Source of the DNA: Nitrospirota bacterium
GTDB taxonomy: Bacteria > Nitrospirota > JACRHL01
Reading direction: 5' to 3'
Assembly (NCBI GenBank): GCA_016212085.1
Contig: JACRHL010000014.1
Coordinates: forward strand, 1-64,000
Length of the DNA: 64,000 nucleotides
Shown here: positions 16,877-25,344 of the stretch, one piece after another
Position numbering within the stretch: the stretch's first letter is position 1
How the letters are laid out: every line of letters begins with the position of its first letter
Position numbers and translations under genes: made by a program
The notes under the pieces: generated by a model
Told to the model about the DNA's origin: nothing
Databases searched by the model: none
What the model saw: the letters and a program-made list of their open reading frames with translations, nothing else

Positions 16877-16936
16877 GGGGTCGAATCCTCAAATATATGT
16901 CGCCGCGCCGCCAGGCGGCGCGCCGGGTGCTCCGGT

Positions 16937-18961
16937 CTAGATGAAGAACGCGTTGACGTCCTTGCCCTTGGCGTCCCACTCGGCCTTGCCCTCGGCGAGC
17001 ACATGGGGCGGCGTGGCCTCCATGACCGCGCGCGGCACCTCGAACACGCGCTCGTAGGCGCGTTTCACGGCCATCAGGTTGTCCTGCACCACGGCCTCGC
17101 CCTTCTTGCCGAAGAAGCGGCGCAGGGGCTCCTCCACGTGCTTGAACAGCTCCTCGTCGCTCATGCCGGCCTGCTGCTTGAAGGGGGTGACCTTGAGGAA
17201 CACGCCCAGCAGCACCACGCCCTGGAAGCGCTGGATCAGCGAGTCGTCGCTCTTGCACGACTCGCGGGCGATGGCGATGGTGTCCACGCCGAAGAAGCGG
17301 ATGCCGTTCTCCTTCATGTAGTACTTGGCGTAGCCCGGCAGCGACTTCCACAGGTCCGCCGGCGTCTGTGCGTCGGTGTGCTGGAACACGATGCCGCCTT
17401 CCTGCATGCCCACCAGGGGGTTGCCCATGTACCAGGTGGTCGGGTCCATCAGCGGCACGAAATCCACCTGCTGCAACTCGCAGTGGGTGAGGATCTTGCC
17501 CTTCGGCACCACCGACAGGTAGGTGTTGGTGGGCAGGCCCTTCTTCTCGGAGCCGTACTTGGGGGCGGCCTGCACGCGGAAGCCGAAGATCTCGCCCATC
17601 ATGGTGGCGATGACCTTGTTGGTGGTCACGGAGCCGTAGCCGCCCACCGAGTGGCCGCGGATGGAGAACGACCCGGCCGGCCGCACATCGGGCTCGCTCT
17701 CCACCGGCAGCGCGCTCTGGTGGTCGATGCCGATCGAGAAGTAGCGCTTGTTCAGCCCGTCCGGCAGCATGTTCTTGGCCACCGCCACGATGTGGCCGGG
17801 GGTCACGTCGCGGCTGCCCAGGCCGGCGGAGCCGGAGTAGCACACCGGGAGCCGGTCGATCCGCGGGTAGCCCGGGGTGCCCATGTTGGCCTTGGCGAGG
17901 GCGGCGGCGATGTCGGTGGTGAGGGGGTTCTCCTCCATCACCGGCACGTCGCAGCGCTCCAGCACCGCGAAGGCCTTCACGTTCCTCAGGGCCTGGGCGA
18001 TGTCGGCCCCCGGGAACGGGCGGTAGGTGGTGACGTTGACGGCGCCCACCTTGATGCCCTGCGCGCGCAGCACGCCCAGCGCCGAGATCACCGTCTCCGA
18101 GGTGGTGCCCATGGAGACGATGGCGTACTCGGCATCCTCCATCTGGGTGCACTCGACGTTCCGGTAGCGGCGTCCGGTGAGGCGGTGGAACTCGTCGAAG
18201 GCCTCGTTCAGGATGCCCGGCAGCTTGTCGTAGTAAAAGCGCTGCGCGATCTTGCCCTGCATGTAGGCGTCCTGGTTTTGCACCACGCCGGTCATGAGCG
18301 GGAACTCCGGGTCGAACAGCTTGCGCACGTGGACCTCGCGCTCGCCCAGGTATTCGCGCACCAGGCCGTCCTCGGGGTAGAGCAGATTCTCGATGGTGTG
18401 CGAGATGAGGAAGCCGTCCTGCACGGCCATGAACGGGGTGCGGCCGCGCTCGGCGGCGCGGCGGGCGATGAGCGCGAAGTCTCCCGACTCCTGCACGTTC
18501 TTGCCGAACAGGATGCCCCAGCCCACGTCGGCCACGCCCATCACGTCGTCGTGACCGGCGTGCACGTTGAGCGCCTGGGAGGTGAGCGCGCGCGAGGCGA
18601 TGTGCAGCACCACCGGGAGGCGCTTGCCGGAGGTGGTGTAGAGCACCTCCTTCATTAGGATGAGGCCCTGCCCGGAGGTGAAGTTGACCACCCGGCCGCC
18701 GGCCAGCGCGTAGCCCTCGCAGGCCGAGGCGGAGGAGTGCTCGCTCTCCAGCTCCATCCAGCCGATGCGCTTGCCCCAGACGTTCTTGAAGCCGTTGGCG
18801 GCGAACACCTGGTAGTTCTGACCCATGATGGTGGAGGAGGTGATCGGGTAGGCCGCCGCGGCGTCGGAAGCGCGCGCCTCCACGTATGCCACGGCGGCGG
18901 AGCCGTCACCGGTTCCCTCAATGCCGGGATACGGGAACTGGCCCTGGGTCTGGTCGGTCAT
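16937..18961 (-). CDS. porAG: Pyruvate:ferredoxin oxidoreductase, fused alpha-gamma subunit
   Basis: A 674-residue fusion. The N-terminal alpha part (about 1-390) has AAAYPITSSTIMGQ, the pyrimidine-binding start, and VNFTSGQGLILMKEVLY. The gamma part follows (SIRGHSVGGYGSVTTNK, about residue 455, to QGVVLLGVFLKVTP). The order alpha then gamma is the reverse of the neighbouring KorA. I chose ATG 18961 because GGAGG lies 8 bases upstream; the frame continues to 19063 but that part would cover the likely leader. It is the first gene of the two-gene por operon. Confidence 0.93.
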   Translation of the reverse strand: MTDQTQGQFPYPGIEGTGDGSAAVAYVEARASDAAAAYPITSSTIMGQNYQVFAANGFKNVWGKRIGWMELESEHSSASACEGYALAGGRVVNFTSGQGLILMKEVLYTTSGKRLPVVLHIASRALTSQALNVHAGHDDVMGVADVGWGILFGKNVQESGDFALIARRAAERGRTPFMAVQDGFLISHTIENLLYPEDGLVREYLGEREVHVRKLFDPEFPLMTGVVQNQDAYMQGKIAQRFYYDKLPGILNEAFDEFHRLTGRRYRNVECTQMEDAEYAIVSMGTTSETVISALGVLRAQGIKVGAVNVTTYRPFPGADIAQALRNVKAFAVLERCDVPVMEENPLTTDIAAALAKANMGTPGYPRIDRLPVCYSGSAGLGSRDVTPGHIVAVAKNMLPDGLNKRYFSIGIDHQSALPVESEPDVRPAGSFSIRGHSVGGYGSVTTNKVIATMMGEIFGFRVQAAPKYGSEKKGLPTNTYLSVVPKGKILTHCELQQVDFVPLMDPTTWYMGNPLVGMQEGGIVFQHTDAQTPADLWKSLPGYAKYYMKENGIRFFGVDTIAIARESCKSDDSLIQRFQGVVLLGVFLKVTPFKQQAGMSDEELFKHVEEPLRRFFGKKGEAVVQDNLMAVKRAYERVFEVPRAVMEATPPHVLAEGKAEWDAKGKDVNAFFI

Positions 18962-19449
18962 CAGTGGATCCTCCGCGGGAAAAATGCAATAGGCATCCCG
19001 ACCGGGCCGCAACGTCGGTTGCGACGGGCGCTGACCCTGGTGTCGGGCCGGTATTGACGCCATCCAAAACGTTCCAATTTACCAAAAGAATAGGCGAGCC
19101 GTGGTTTGGTGGTCAACGGGAATTTGGCTTATGATAGCCCTCCGGGGAATGCGGCGGACCCCCCGCGGAAACGCCCCCGCGCTCCGCCGCTGGCGGCGCG
19201 CGGGGGCGCGCGGGGGGCCGGGTATATAATTCGGCGTTTGGGTATGGCGCACGGCGGGAAAGCCCTACTATACTACCGCCAAGACAGTGAAAGTTCGCGG
19301 CGGGAGGGGCCTTCCGCGCAGGCCGCGCCCCCATCCGGGCGCCCGAACAACGGCGCCCCCCGCCGGGGCAACGCTTACTTGCGGCCCCCGGCTCAAAACA
19401 GGTTGCGGCCGCATGATCGGGCCGATGTCAGTTGATTAGGAGGTTATTC
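18962..19449. other. Divergent por/kor control region
   Basis: These 488 bp between the two start codons hold no credible gene. Near the por side is the minus-strand promoter listed separately. In the middle is a very stable GC hairpin, CGCCCCCGCGC (19172-19182) with GCGCGGGGGCG (19198-19208) around an inner CCGCC/GGCGG stem. On the kor side are two plus-strand -10-like hexamers, TATAAT at 19225-19230 and TATACT at 19269-19274, neither with a convincing -35. The long gap in an otherwise compact genome suggests regulation, but I recognise no known operator. Confidence 0.6.
19087..19116 (-). promoter_or_regulatory. Predicted sigma-70 promoter for porAG-porDB
   Basis: Read on the minus strand, TTGACC (19116-19111) is followed after 18 bp by TATTCT (19092-19087). 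The predicted start is near 19080, giving a leader of about 120 nt before ATG 18961. Confidence 0.5.
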
Positions 19450-21216
19450 GTGGCGATTGATCTGACCATCAAGGTGGCCGGCGAGGGCGGCGAGGGTGTC
19501 ATCAGCTCCGGCGACTTCATCATGCAGGCCGCCACCCGCGCCGGCATGGAGGTGATGACCTTCAAGAGCTTTCCCGCCGAGATCAAGGGCGGTTATGCCC
19601 TGTCGCAGGTGCGCATCTCCGACCGGAAGATCCTCTCCCAGGGTGACGGGTTCAACATCCTGGTCGCATTCAACGGCGAGGCCTACGAGGTCAACAAGGG
19701 CCTGCTCAAGCCCGGCACCATCATGGTGTGGGACGGCCCGCACGGCGGCGATTTCGAGCCCGAGGAGCACGAGGGCGTGCAGATGTTCGCCGTGCCCATG
19801 AGCGACATCGCCAAGAACACCCTCAGGAACTACCTGTTCAAGAACATGGTGGCCATGGGCGCGGTGATCGAGCTGTTCGGCCTGCCCGAGGACTCGCTCA
19901 AGTCGTCCATCCACGACAAGTTCATCAAGAAGGGCCAGGACATCGTCGATTCCAACTACCAGGCCATCGAGCTGGGCCGCCAGTGGATCCGCGACAACTA
20001 CCCCGGCCGCAAGGTGGCGCACACCTTCCCGGCCTCCGCCAAGCAGAAGGACGTGATCATCCTGGAGGGCAACGAGGCCATCGCCCTGGGGGCCGCCATG
20101 GCCGGCGCCCGGTTCTACGGCGCCTACCCCATCACCCCGGCCACCAGCGTGGGCAACCACCTGGTGAAGCTGCTGCACCACACGGGCGGGGTGGTGTACC
20201 AGACCGAGGACGAGATCTCGGCGCTGGCCACCGTGATCGGCGCGTCCTTCACCGGCGTGAAGGCCCTGACCGCCACCTCCGGTCCCGGCATCTCGCTGAT
20301 GCAGGAGCTGATCGGCCTCGCCATCATGTCCGAGGTGCCCATCGTGATCGCCGACATCCAGCGCGGCGGCCCGTCCACCGGCATGCCCACCAAGCACGAC
20401 CAGTCCGACCTGTTCGCCTGCACCCTGGGCAGCCACGGCGACGCCCCGCGCATCGTGATGGCCGTCGCCGACGTGCACGACTGCGTCTACCTCACCATCG
20501 ACGCCTTCAACCTGGCCGAGACGTACCAGTCGCCGGTCATGCTGCTGTCCGACGCGTCGCTGTCCATCCAGACCGAGTGCATCCCGCGCCCGGACATGTC
20601 GAAGGTCACCCTGGTGGAGCGCCTGTTCGCCACGCCGCCGGCGGAGGGTGAGAAGTTCAACCGCTACCAGATCACCGCAACCGGCGTGTCGCCCATGGGT
20701 GCTCCCGGCATCCCGGGCACCAACTACGCCGCCACCGGCCTGGAGCACTCCGAGGATTCGGGCCCGCGCACCAACACGGAAACCCGCAACGCCATGACCG
20801 AGAAGCGCTGGCGCAAGTTCGACAACATCGAGGACGCCTACACGCCCATCGAGCGCGAGGGCGAGGCCGGCGACGACCTGGGCATCATTGCCTGGGGCAT
20901 GACCCAGGCGGTGACCCGCGAGGCGGTGGCCCGCCTGCGCGCCCAGGGCCACAAGGTGAGCGCCCTGTACCCGAAGATGCTGTGGCCGCTGCCGAAGAAG
21001 CAGATCGAGGCGTTCGCCGCCTCGGTGAGGAGGGTGGTGGTGCCGGAGGCCAACTTCCAGGGCCAGTTCGCCGACCTGATCAAGATGCGTTCCAACGTGA
21101 CGCCGATCAAGTTCAACGCCTACCGGGGCGAGCCGCTCATCCCGCGCGAGATCGAGAACATGGCGCTGGAGCTGCTCAAGACCGACAAGGCGCCCGCGCG
21201 CGTGGCGATCCGCTGA
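19450..21216 (+). CDS. korA: 2-oxoacid (2-oxoglutarate):ferredoxin oxidoreductase, fused gamma-alpha subunit
   Basis: A 588-residue fusion with gamma first (GEGGEGVISSGDFI at the N-terminus, about 1-185) and alpha after (ALGAAMAGARFYGAYPITPATS from about residue 215, then TATSGPGISLMQE and GGPSTGMPTKHDQSD). This layout is typical of two-subunit 2-oxoglutarate enzymes that make or consume succinyl-CoA. GTG 19450 is preceded by AGGAGG (19438-19443) at 6 bases; the frame's earlier start at 19432 has no such site. The partner korB follows after 47 bp. In an autotroph it would fix CO2 in the reductive TCA cycle; in a heterotroph it could replace 2-oxoglutarate dehydrogenase. Confidence 0.92.
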   Translation: MAIDLTIKVAGEGGEGVISSGDFIMQAATRAGMEVMTFKSFPAEIKGGYALSQVRISDRKILSQGDGFNILVAFNGEAYEVNKGLLKPGTIMVWDGPHGGDFEPEEHEGVQMFAVPMSDIAKNTLRNYLFKNMVAMGAVIELFGLPEDSLKSSIHDKFIKKGQDIVDSNYQAIELGRQWIRDNYPGRKVAHTFPASAKQKDVIILEGNEAIALGAAMAGARFYGAYPITPATSVGNHLVKLLHHTGGVVYQTEDEISALATVIGASFTGVKALTATSGPGISLMQELIGLAIMSEVPIVIADIQRGGPSTGMPTKHDQSDLFACTLGSHGDAPRIVMAVADVHDCVYLTIDAFNLAETYQSPVMLLSDASLSIQTECIPRPDMSKVTLVERLFATPPAEGEKFNRYQITATGVSPMGAPGIPGTNYAATGLEHSEDSGPRTNTETRNAMTEKRWRKFDNIEDAYTPIEREGEAGDDLGIIAWGMTQAVTREAVARLRAQGHKVSALYPKMLWPLPKKQIEAFAASVRRVVVPEANFQGQFADLIKMRSNVTPIKFNAYRGEPLIPREIENMALELLKTDKAPARVAIR

Positions 21217-21263
21217 CCCACCCGCGATCCCGTAACCACACGGTGTAGTTAAGGAGATAGAGC

Positions 21264-22184
21264 ATGGCACTGCCTGCGACCATAAACATTCACGTCGACG
21301 AGCCACTCAAGGCGAAGGACTACCGGTCCGACATCACCCCCACCTGGTGCCCGGGCTGCGGCGATTTTGGCGTGGTGGGCGCCCTGGCCAAGGCCTATGC
21401 CGACCAGAAGTACAACCCGAACGCGGTGACCACCGTGTCGGGCATCGGTTGCAGCTCGCGGCTGCCGCTGTGGATGAACTCGTTCGGCATCCACTCCTGC
21501 CACGGCCGCGCCGTACCGGTGGCGGTGGGTGCGCACCTGGCCCGCCCGGAGATGCCGGTGGTGGTCACCATCGGTGACGGCGACTGCTTCTCCATCGGCG
21601 CCGGCCACATCGGCCCGCCCGCGCGCCGCAACATGAACATCACCGTGATCGTCATGGACAACGGCACCTTCGCGCTCACCAAGAACCAGAACTCCCCGCT
21701 GTCCCGCACGGGACTGCCGGGCACGCTGGCCTCGGGCCTGGGCAACCTGGACAGCCCGCTCAACCCCATCGAGCTGATGATCACCTACGGCGCCACCTTC
21801 GTGGCGCAGACCTACTCCGCGAACGCCAAGCACATGGGCGCCACGCTCAACGCGGCGCTGTCGCACCAGGGCTTCTCGTACGTGAACGTCCTGTCGCCGT
21901 GCCCCACCTACAACAAGGTGGATACCTTCGCCTACTTCCGTCCGCGCATCCACGACATCAACGAGTCGGGCGAGCACACGGACACGGGTAACCGCGCCGC
22001 GGCCCTGGCCAAGGCGGCGGAGCTGTACAACCACCACCACTCGGACACCGCGCCGGTTCCGGTGGGCGTGTACTACCAGGTGCAGAAGCCGGTGTACATG
22101 GAGAATGTGAGGAAGGTGCAGCAGTACTACAAGGCCACCAGCAACCCCGACTGGAACGCCATTCTCGACTGGTTCAAGCCGTAA
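21264..22184 (+). CDS. korB: 2-oxoacid (2-oxoglutarate):ferredoxin oxidoreductase, beta subunit
   Basis: A 306-residue thiamine-diphosphate subunit. CPGCG (C29, C32), C63 in GIGCSSR and C213 are the expected ligands of its single [4Fe-4S] cluster. The diphosphate motif is GDGDCFSIG (about 104-112), with DNGTFALTKNQ closing it. There is no ferredoxin extension, unlike PorDB, so an external ferredoxin must accept the electrons. AAGGAG lies 8-13 bases before the ATG. Confidence 0.93.
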   Translation: MALPATINIHVDEPLKAKDYRSDITPTWCPGCGDFGVVGALAKAYADQKYNPNAVTTVSGIGCSSRLPLWMNSFGIHSCHGRAVPVAVGAHLARPEMPVVVTIGDGDCFSIGAGHIGPPARRNMNITVIVMDNGTFALTKNQNSPLSRTGLPGTLASGLGNLDSPLNPIELMITYGATFVAQTYSANAKHMGATLNAALSHQGFSYVNVLSPCPTYNKVDTFAYFRPRIHDINESGEHTDTGNRAAALAKAAELYNHHHSDTAPVPVGVYYQVQKPVYMENVRKVQQYYKATSNPDWNAILDWFKP

Positions 22185-22208
22185 TCCGCGAACGGGATCG
22201 GCCGAAGC

Positions 22209-22242
22209 GACGGCCCATGACCCGCCGTGGTCATGGGCCGTC
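22209..22242 (+). terminator. Hairpin after korB
   Basis: A perfect 14-bp stem, GACGGCCCATGACC (22209-22222) with its complement at 22229-22242, and a 6-nt loop. It lacks a T-run, so it is either a weak terminator or a 3'-end stabiliser. It lies 18 bp before the ATG of the next gene. Confidence 0.55.
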
Positions 22243-22260
22243 CGCGTCTGGGAGGATGTG

Positions 22261-22890
22261 ATGGCGGCATTGACACGGGACCAGGTGATCGGGCGGCTCG
22301 CCGCCGGCGGCGGGTTCGTGGAGGAGGACCTCTCCTTCGCCGACCTGTCGGGCCTCGACCTGTCGGGGCAGGACTTCACCCACGCAACCATGACCCGCGC
22401 CAACATGGCCGGCGCCAACCTGAAGGGCGCCAACCTGTCCGAGGCCTACATGGTCGAGGTGGAGGCCAACGGCGCCGACTTTTCCGGCGCCAGCCTGCAC
22501 CACACCTTCCTGCAGCGCGCGTTCATCGAGGGCGCGTTGTTTCGCGACGCGGACCTGAGCCAGGCGCAGGTGCTCATCTGCCGCGCCAAGGGGGCCGATT
22601 TTTCCGGCGCGCGCATGGGCGGGGCCACCCTGATCGACTCGATCCTGGACCATGCAACCCTGGACCGGGCCGACTGCACCGGCGCCAACTTCCGCGGTGC
22701 CACCATGCAGGGCGCCCACCTGGAGGGGACGGTGCTGAGCCGTGCCGATCTGCGCAAGGTGAAGTTCCTGGCGGCGACCTTCAAGGACGTGATCGACGAG
22801 GGGGCGCTGTTCTACGGCAAGAAGCCCTGGAGCGGCCATACGTCCGGGCACGATTACAAGCACATCCTGCCCTATTTCCAGGACGACTGA
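22261..22890 (+). CDS. Pentapeptide-repeat protein
   Basis: A 209-residue protein made mostly of A(D/N)LxG-type pentapeptides, for example FADLSGLDLSG, ANLKGANLSEA, ADFSGASL and ANFRGATMQG, which fold as a right-handed quadrilateral beta helix. There is no signal peptide or membrane span. Some family members bind DNA gyrase, but nothing here indicates the target. A GGGAGG lies 5 bases before ATG 22261. Its last 19 bp overlap the convergent acyltransferase gene. Confidence 0.85.
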   Translation: MAALTRDQVIGRLAAGGGFVEEDLSFADLSGLDLSGQDFTHATMTRANMAGANLKGANLSEAYMVEVEANGADFSGASLHHTFLQRAFIEGALFRDADLSQAQVLICRAKGADFSGARMGGATLIDSILDHATLDRADCTGANFRGATMQGAHLEGTVLSRADLRKVKFLAATFKDVIDEGALFYGKKPWSGHTSGHDYKHILPYFQDD

Positions 22891-23822
22891 GCGCGCGGCC
22901 GGCCGGCCAGGATGGGCGCGGCCAACCGGTCCGCGGCGTGCTTGAGGGGAATCGCCGCCAGGGCGGTCGCCGTCAGCAGCAGGGGGACCGCCACCGCCAC
23001 CGGCAGCCTCAGCACGTGGGCCAGCGTCACCAGGACCAGGCCGTGCAACAAGAAGATTTCATAGGCATGGCGGGCGATCCATGCCACCGGCCGCCACCCC
23101 CTGGCGAGGGGGACGGCGTGCGCGGCAACGAGACCCAGCGCGGCGAGCGCCGCATATCCGAAGTGGGCATCAGCCAGCCATGCGCCGGTTGCCAAGACCG
23201 GCACGGCCCAGCCGAGCAATCCCATCCGGCCGGCCACGGTGGTGCGCCGCATGGCCATGCCGGCGGCGAAACCGACCAGGTGCGTGGTGATCGTGTCGGG
23301 CACGGCGACCAGCAGGAGCGCGCTGGCTCCCAGGGCGCCCCATGCCGGACCGGCTCCGGCGCCGAGCATCCGCGCCGCCAGCGCCAGCATATAGCACGCC
23401 AGTATCAGGGTGATGAACCACACCACCACGTTCAGGCGGAACGCGGGCGGGACGAAGTAGCCCAGGCCGAACGCCTGCAACGCCAGATACTTGGGGACGA
23501 CCGGCTTGTAGGCGGTGACGAGGGCACCGGCCACGGACAGGGCCGTGACCAGCCACAAGGGGGGGAATATCCGCGCCAACCGTGCAACCAGCCACGGCCA
23601 CGGGGCGCGGCGGCCGTCCAGGGCCAGAAAGCCCGAGAGCACGCAGAACAGCGCCACCCCCACCTGTCCCGCATCCAGGCCCGCCACGTGTACGGGAAGG
23701 TCCAGCGGTGCGTAGTTGGAAGCCACGTGCCGGTAGAGTACCAGCGCCAGCGCCAGGCAGCGCAGGGCGTCCAGGCCGGGCAGCCGGGGTGGTGAGGGGT
23801 TGGGGAGGGAGGCGCGGGTCAT
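22872..23822 (-). CDS. Acyltransferase family 3 membrane protein
   Basis: A 316-residue polytopic membrane protein. It begins with LPGLDALRCLALALVLYRHV, where R and H are the conserved start of the acyltransferase-3 (OafA/YrhL-like) family, and ends in hydrophobic helices with HAYEIFLLHGLVLV. Such proteins acetylate sugars of O-antigen, exopolysaccharide or peptidoglycan. The substrate is unknown. It may form an operon with the upstream tas and zinc-ribbon genes (58-bp gap). Confidence 0.85.
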   Translation of the reverse strand: MTRASLPNPSPPRLPGLDALRCLALALVLYRHVASNYAPLDLPVHVAGLDAGQVGVALFCVLSGFLALDGRRAPWPWLVARLARIFPPLWLVTALSVAGALVTAYKPVVPKYLALQAFGLGYFVPPAFRLNVVVWFITLILACYMLALAARMLGAGAGPAWGALGASALLLVAVPDTITTHLVGFAAGMAMRRTTVAGRMGLLGWAVPVLATGAWLADAHFGYAALAALGLVAAHAVPLARGWRPVAWIARHAYEIFLLHGLVLVTLAHVLRLPVAVAVPLLLTATALAAIPLKHAADRLAAPILAGRPRAQSSWK

Positions 23823-23880
23823 GGCCGTGGAACGTCAATGCCGTCTTGTCGGCGGCGTGACGCGCCGGCGTGAGGGGGCT

Positions 23881-24084
23881 CTATTCCTCGCCGATGTCGT
23901 TGTCGTAACCGAACTCGTGGATGGCGGTGGTGCGGGTGCGCTCCTCCCAGCACGGGGCGCAGAACCACACCGCGTCGATCTCCGGGTCGGGTTGCAGCGG
24001 CAGGTCGTCGCGTCCGCACTTGGCGCAACGGATGGGGTCGTCCACGGTGGAGGCGCCCTGGGTGTTGGCGGGCGCGCCGCTCAT
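23881..24084 (-). CDS. Small zinc-ribbon protein
   Basis: A 67-residue acidic protein with two CxxC pairs (CAKC at about residues 20-23, CAPC at 42-45), most likely a single zinc ribbon. The tail ends HEFGYDNDIGEE. Its ATG overlaps the tas stop codon (ATGA), so it should be translated by coupling to tas. Function unknown; such ribbons may bind nucleic acid or a partner protein. Confidence 0.75.
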   Translation of the reverse strand: MSGAPANTQGASTVDDPIRCAKCGRDDLPLQPDPEIDAVWFCAPCWEERTRTTAIHEFGYDNDIGEE

Positions 24085-25121
24085 GGGCAGGGGTTGGCGT
24101 GGGCGTGGTGGATGGCCTCGATCTCCTCGCGCAGCGCCTCGCTGAGCTGAAGATCGGCGCTGGCGATGTTGGCGGCAAGCTGCTCCATGGTGGTGGCGCC
24201 CACGATGGTGCTGGTCAGGAACTGCCGGCTGTTCACGTAGGCCAGCGCCATGCGCGCCGGCTCCAGCCCGTGGCGGCGGGCCAGCTCCACGTAGGCTTGG
24301 GCCGCCCGCTCCGCCGCGGCGCCCCGGTAGCGCGAAAAGCGCTCGAACCGGGACAGGCGCGCCCCTTCCGGCATGGCGCCACCCAGATACTTGCCCGTCA
24401 GGACGCCGAATGCCAGCGGTGAATAGGCCAGCAGCCCCACCCCCTCGCGGTGGGCGATCTCGGCGCAGCCGATCTCGAACACCCGGTTCAGCAGATTGTA
24501 GGGGTTCTGCACCGACTGGATGCGCGGCAGGTTCAGGTGTTCCGCCGCTTGCAGGTAGCGCATCAGTCCCCACGGGGTCTCATTGGACACCCCGATGTGG
24601 CGCACCTTGCCGGCCTTCACGAAATCCGCCAGCACGGACAGGGTTTCCTCGATGGGCACCGGCCGGTCCCGATGGTCCGGGCGGTAGCCCAGCTCGCCGA
24701 AGAAGTTGGTGGCACGGTCGGGCCAGTGCAACTGGTACAGGTCCACGCGGTCCGTGCCCAGGCGCTTCAGGCTGCCCTCCAGCGCCGCCTCCATGTGGGT
24801 GCGGTTGAGGCGCGGGTGCCCGTCGCGCACGTAGGGGAGCCAGTCGGCGTTGCCGGCCACCTTGGTGGCCAGGATCACATCGTCGCGCCGCCCGCGCCGC
24901 TTGAGCCAGGTGCCGATGATGCGCTCTGTCTCGCCGCAGGTCTCACGCTTGGGAGGCACCGGGTAGATCTCGGCGCTGTCGATGAAGTTGACGCCGTGGG
25001 CGACGGCGTAATCGAGTTGCGCGTGGGCCTCCGCCTCCGTGTTCTGCTCGCCCCAGGTCATGGTGCCCAGGGCGATGACGCTGACGTGGATGCCCGAGCT
25101 GCCCAGTGGTCGGTAGTGCAT
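24081..25121 (-). CDS. tas: Aldo/keto reductase Tas
   Basis: A 346-residue NAD(P)H-dependent aldo/keto reductase, the same length as E. coli Tas and sharing the distinctive GTMTWGEQNTEAEAHAQLDY and YPVPPKRET blocks. The catalytic tetrad is visible: D48, Y53 (SAEIY), K87 (ATKVAG) and H132 (LYQLHWPD). The cofactor-binding C-terminus has STIVGATTMEQL. The true substrate is unknown; in E. coli it can rescue tyrosine auxotrophy when overexpressed. It faces away from the LysM gene across 223 bp. Confidence 0.9.
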   Translation of the reverse strand: MHYRPLGSSGIHVSVIALGTMTWGEQNTEAEAHAQLDYAVAHGVNFIDSAEIYPVPPKRETCGETERIIGTWLKRRGRRDDVILATKVAGNADWLPYVRDGHPRLNRTHMEAALEGSLKRLGTDRVDLYQLHWPDRATNFFGELGYRPDHRDRPVPIEETLSVLADFVKAGKVRHIGVSNETPWGLMRYLQAAEHLNLPRIQSVQNPYNLLNRVFEIGCAEIAHREGVGLLAYSPLAFGVLTGKYLGGAMPEGARLSRFERFSRYRGAAAERAAQAYVELARRHGLEPARMALAYVNSRQFLTSTIVGATTMEQLAANIASADLQLSEALREEIEAIHHAHANPCP

Positions 25122-25344
25122 GACGGTCGTGCTCCCTCGGGCACCCCGGAGGATGCCCCTGTCGCGCTTGAAACAGAAGGATGTTTTTAAATCTTACCAG
25201 GCATTTCCATGCCGGGCATCCCCTGTGGGTCCGCTCAAGTTCGCGCCCCGGGGCGCCGATAAGGAGGCGATTGGTTTCCGTCCCGTTCGGCTGTTTCCGG
25301 GCGGGGCCGGACGCGACACTCACCGCCGACGGAGCCCGCTCGCC

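Noticed and set aside
19225-19274. Promoter for korA based on TATAAT (19225) or TATACT (19269)
   Set aside because: Good -10 hexamers but no acceptable -35 at 16-18 bp for either; left as a note in the region entry.
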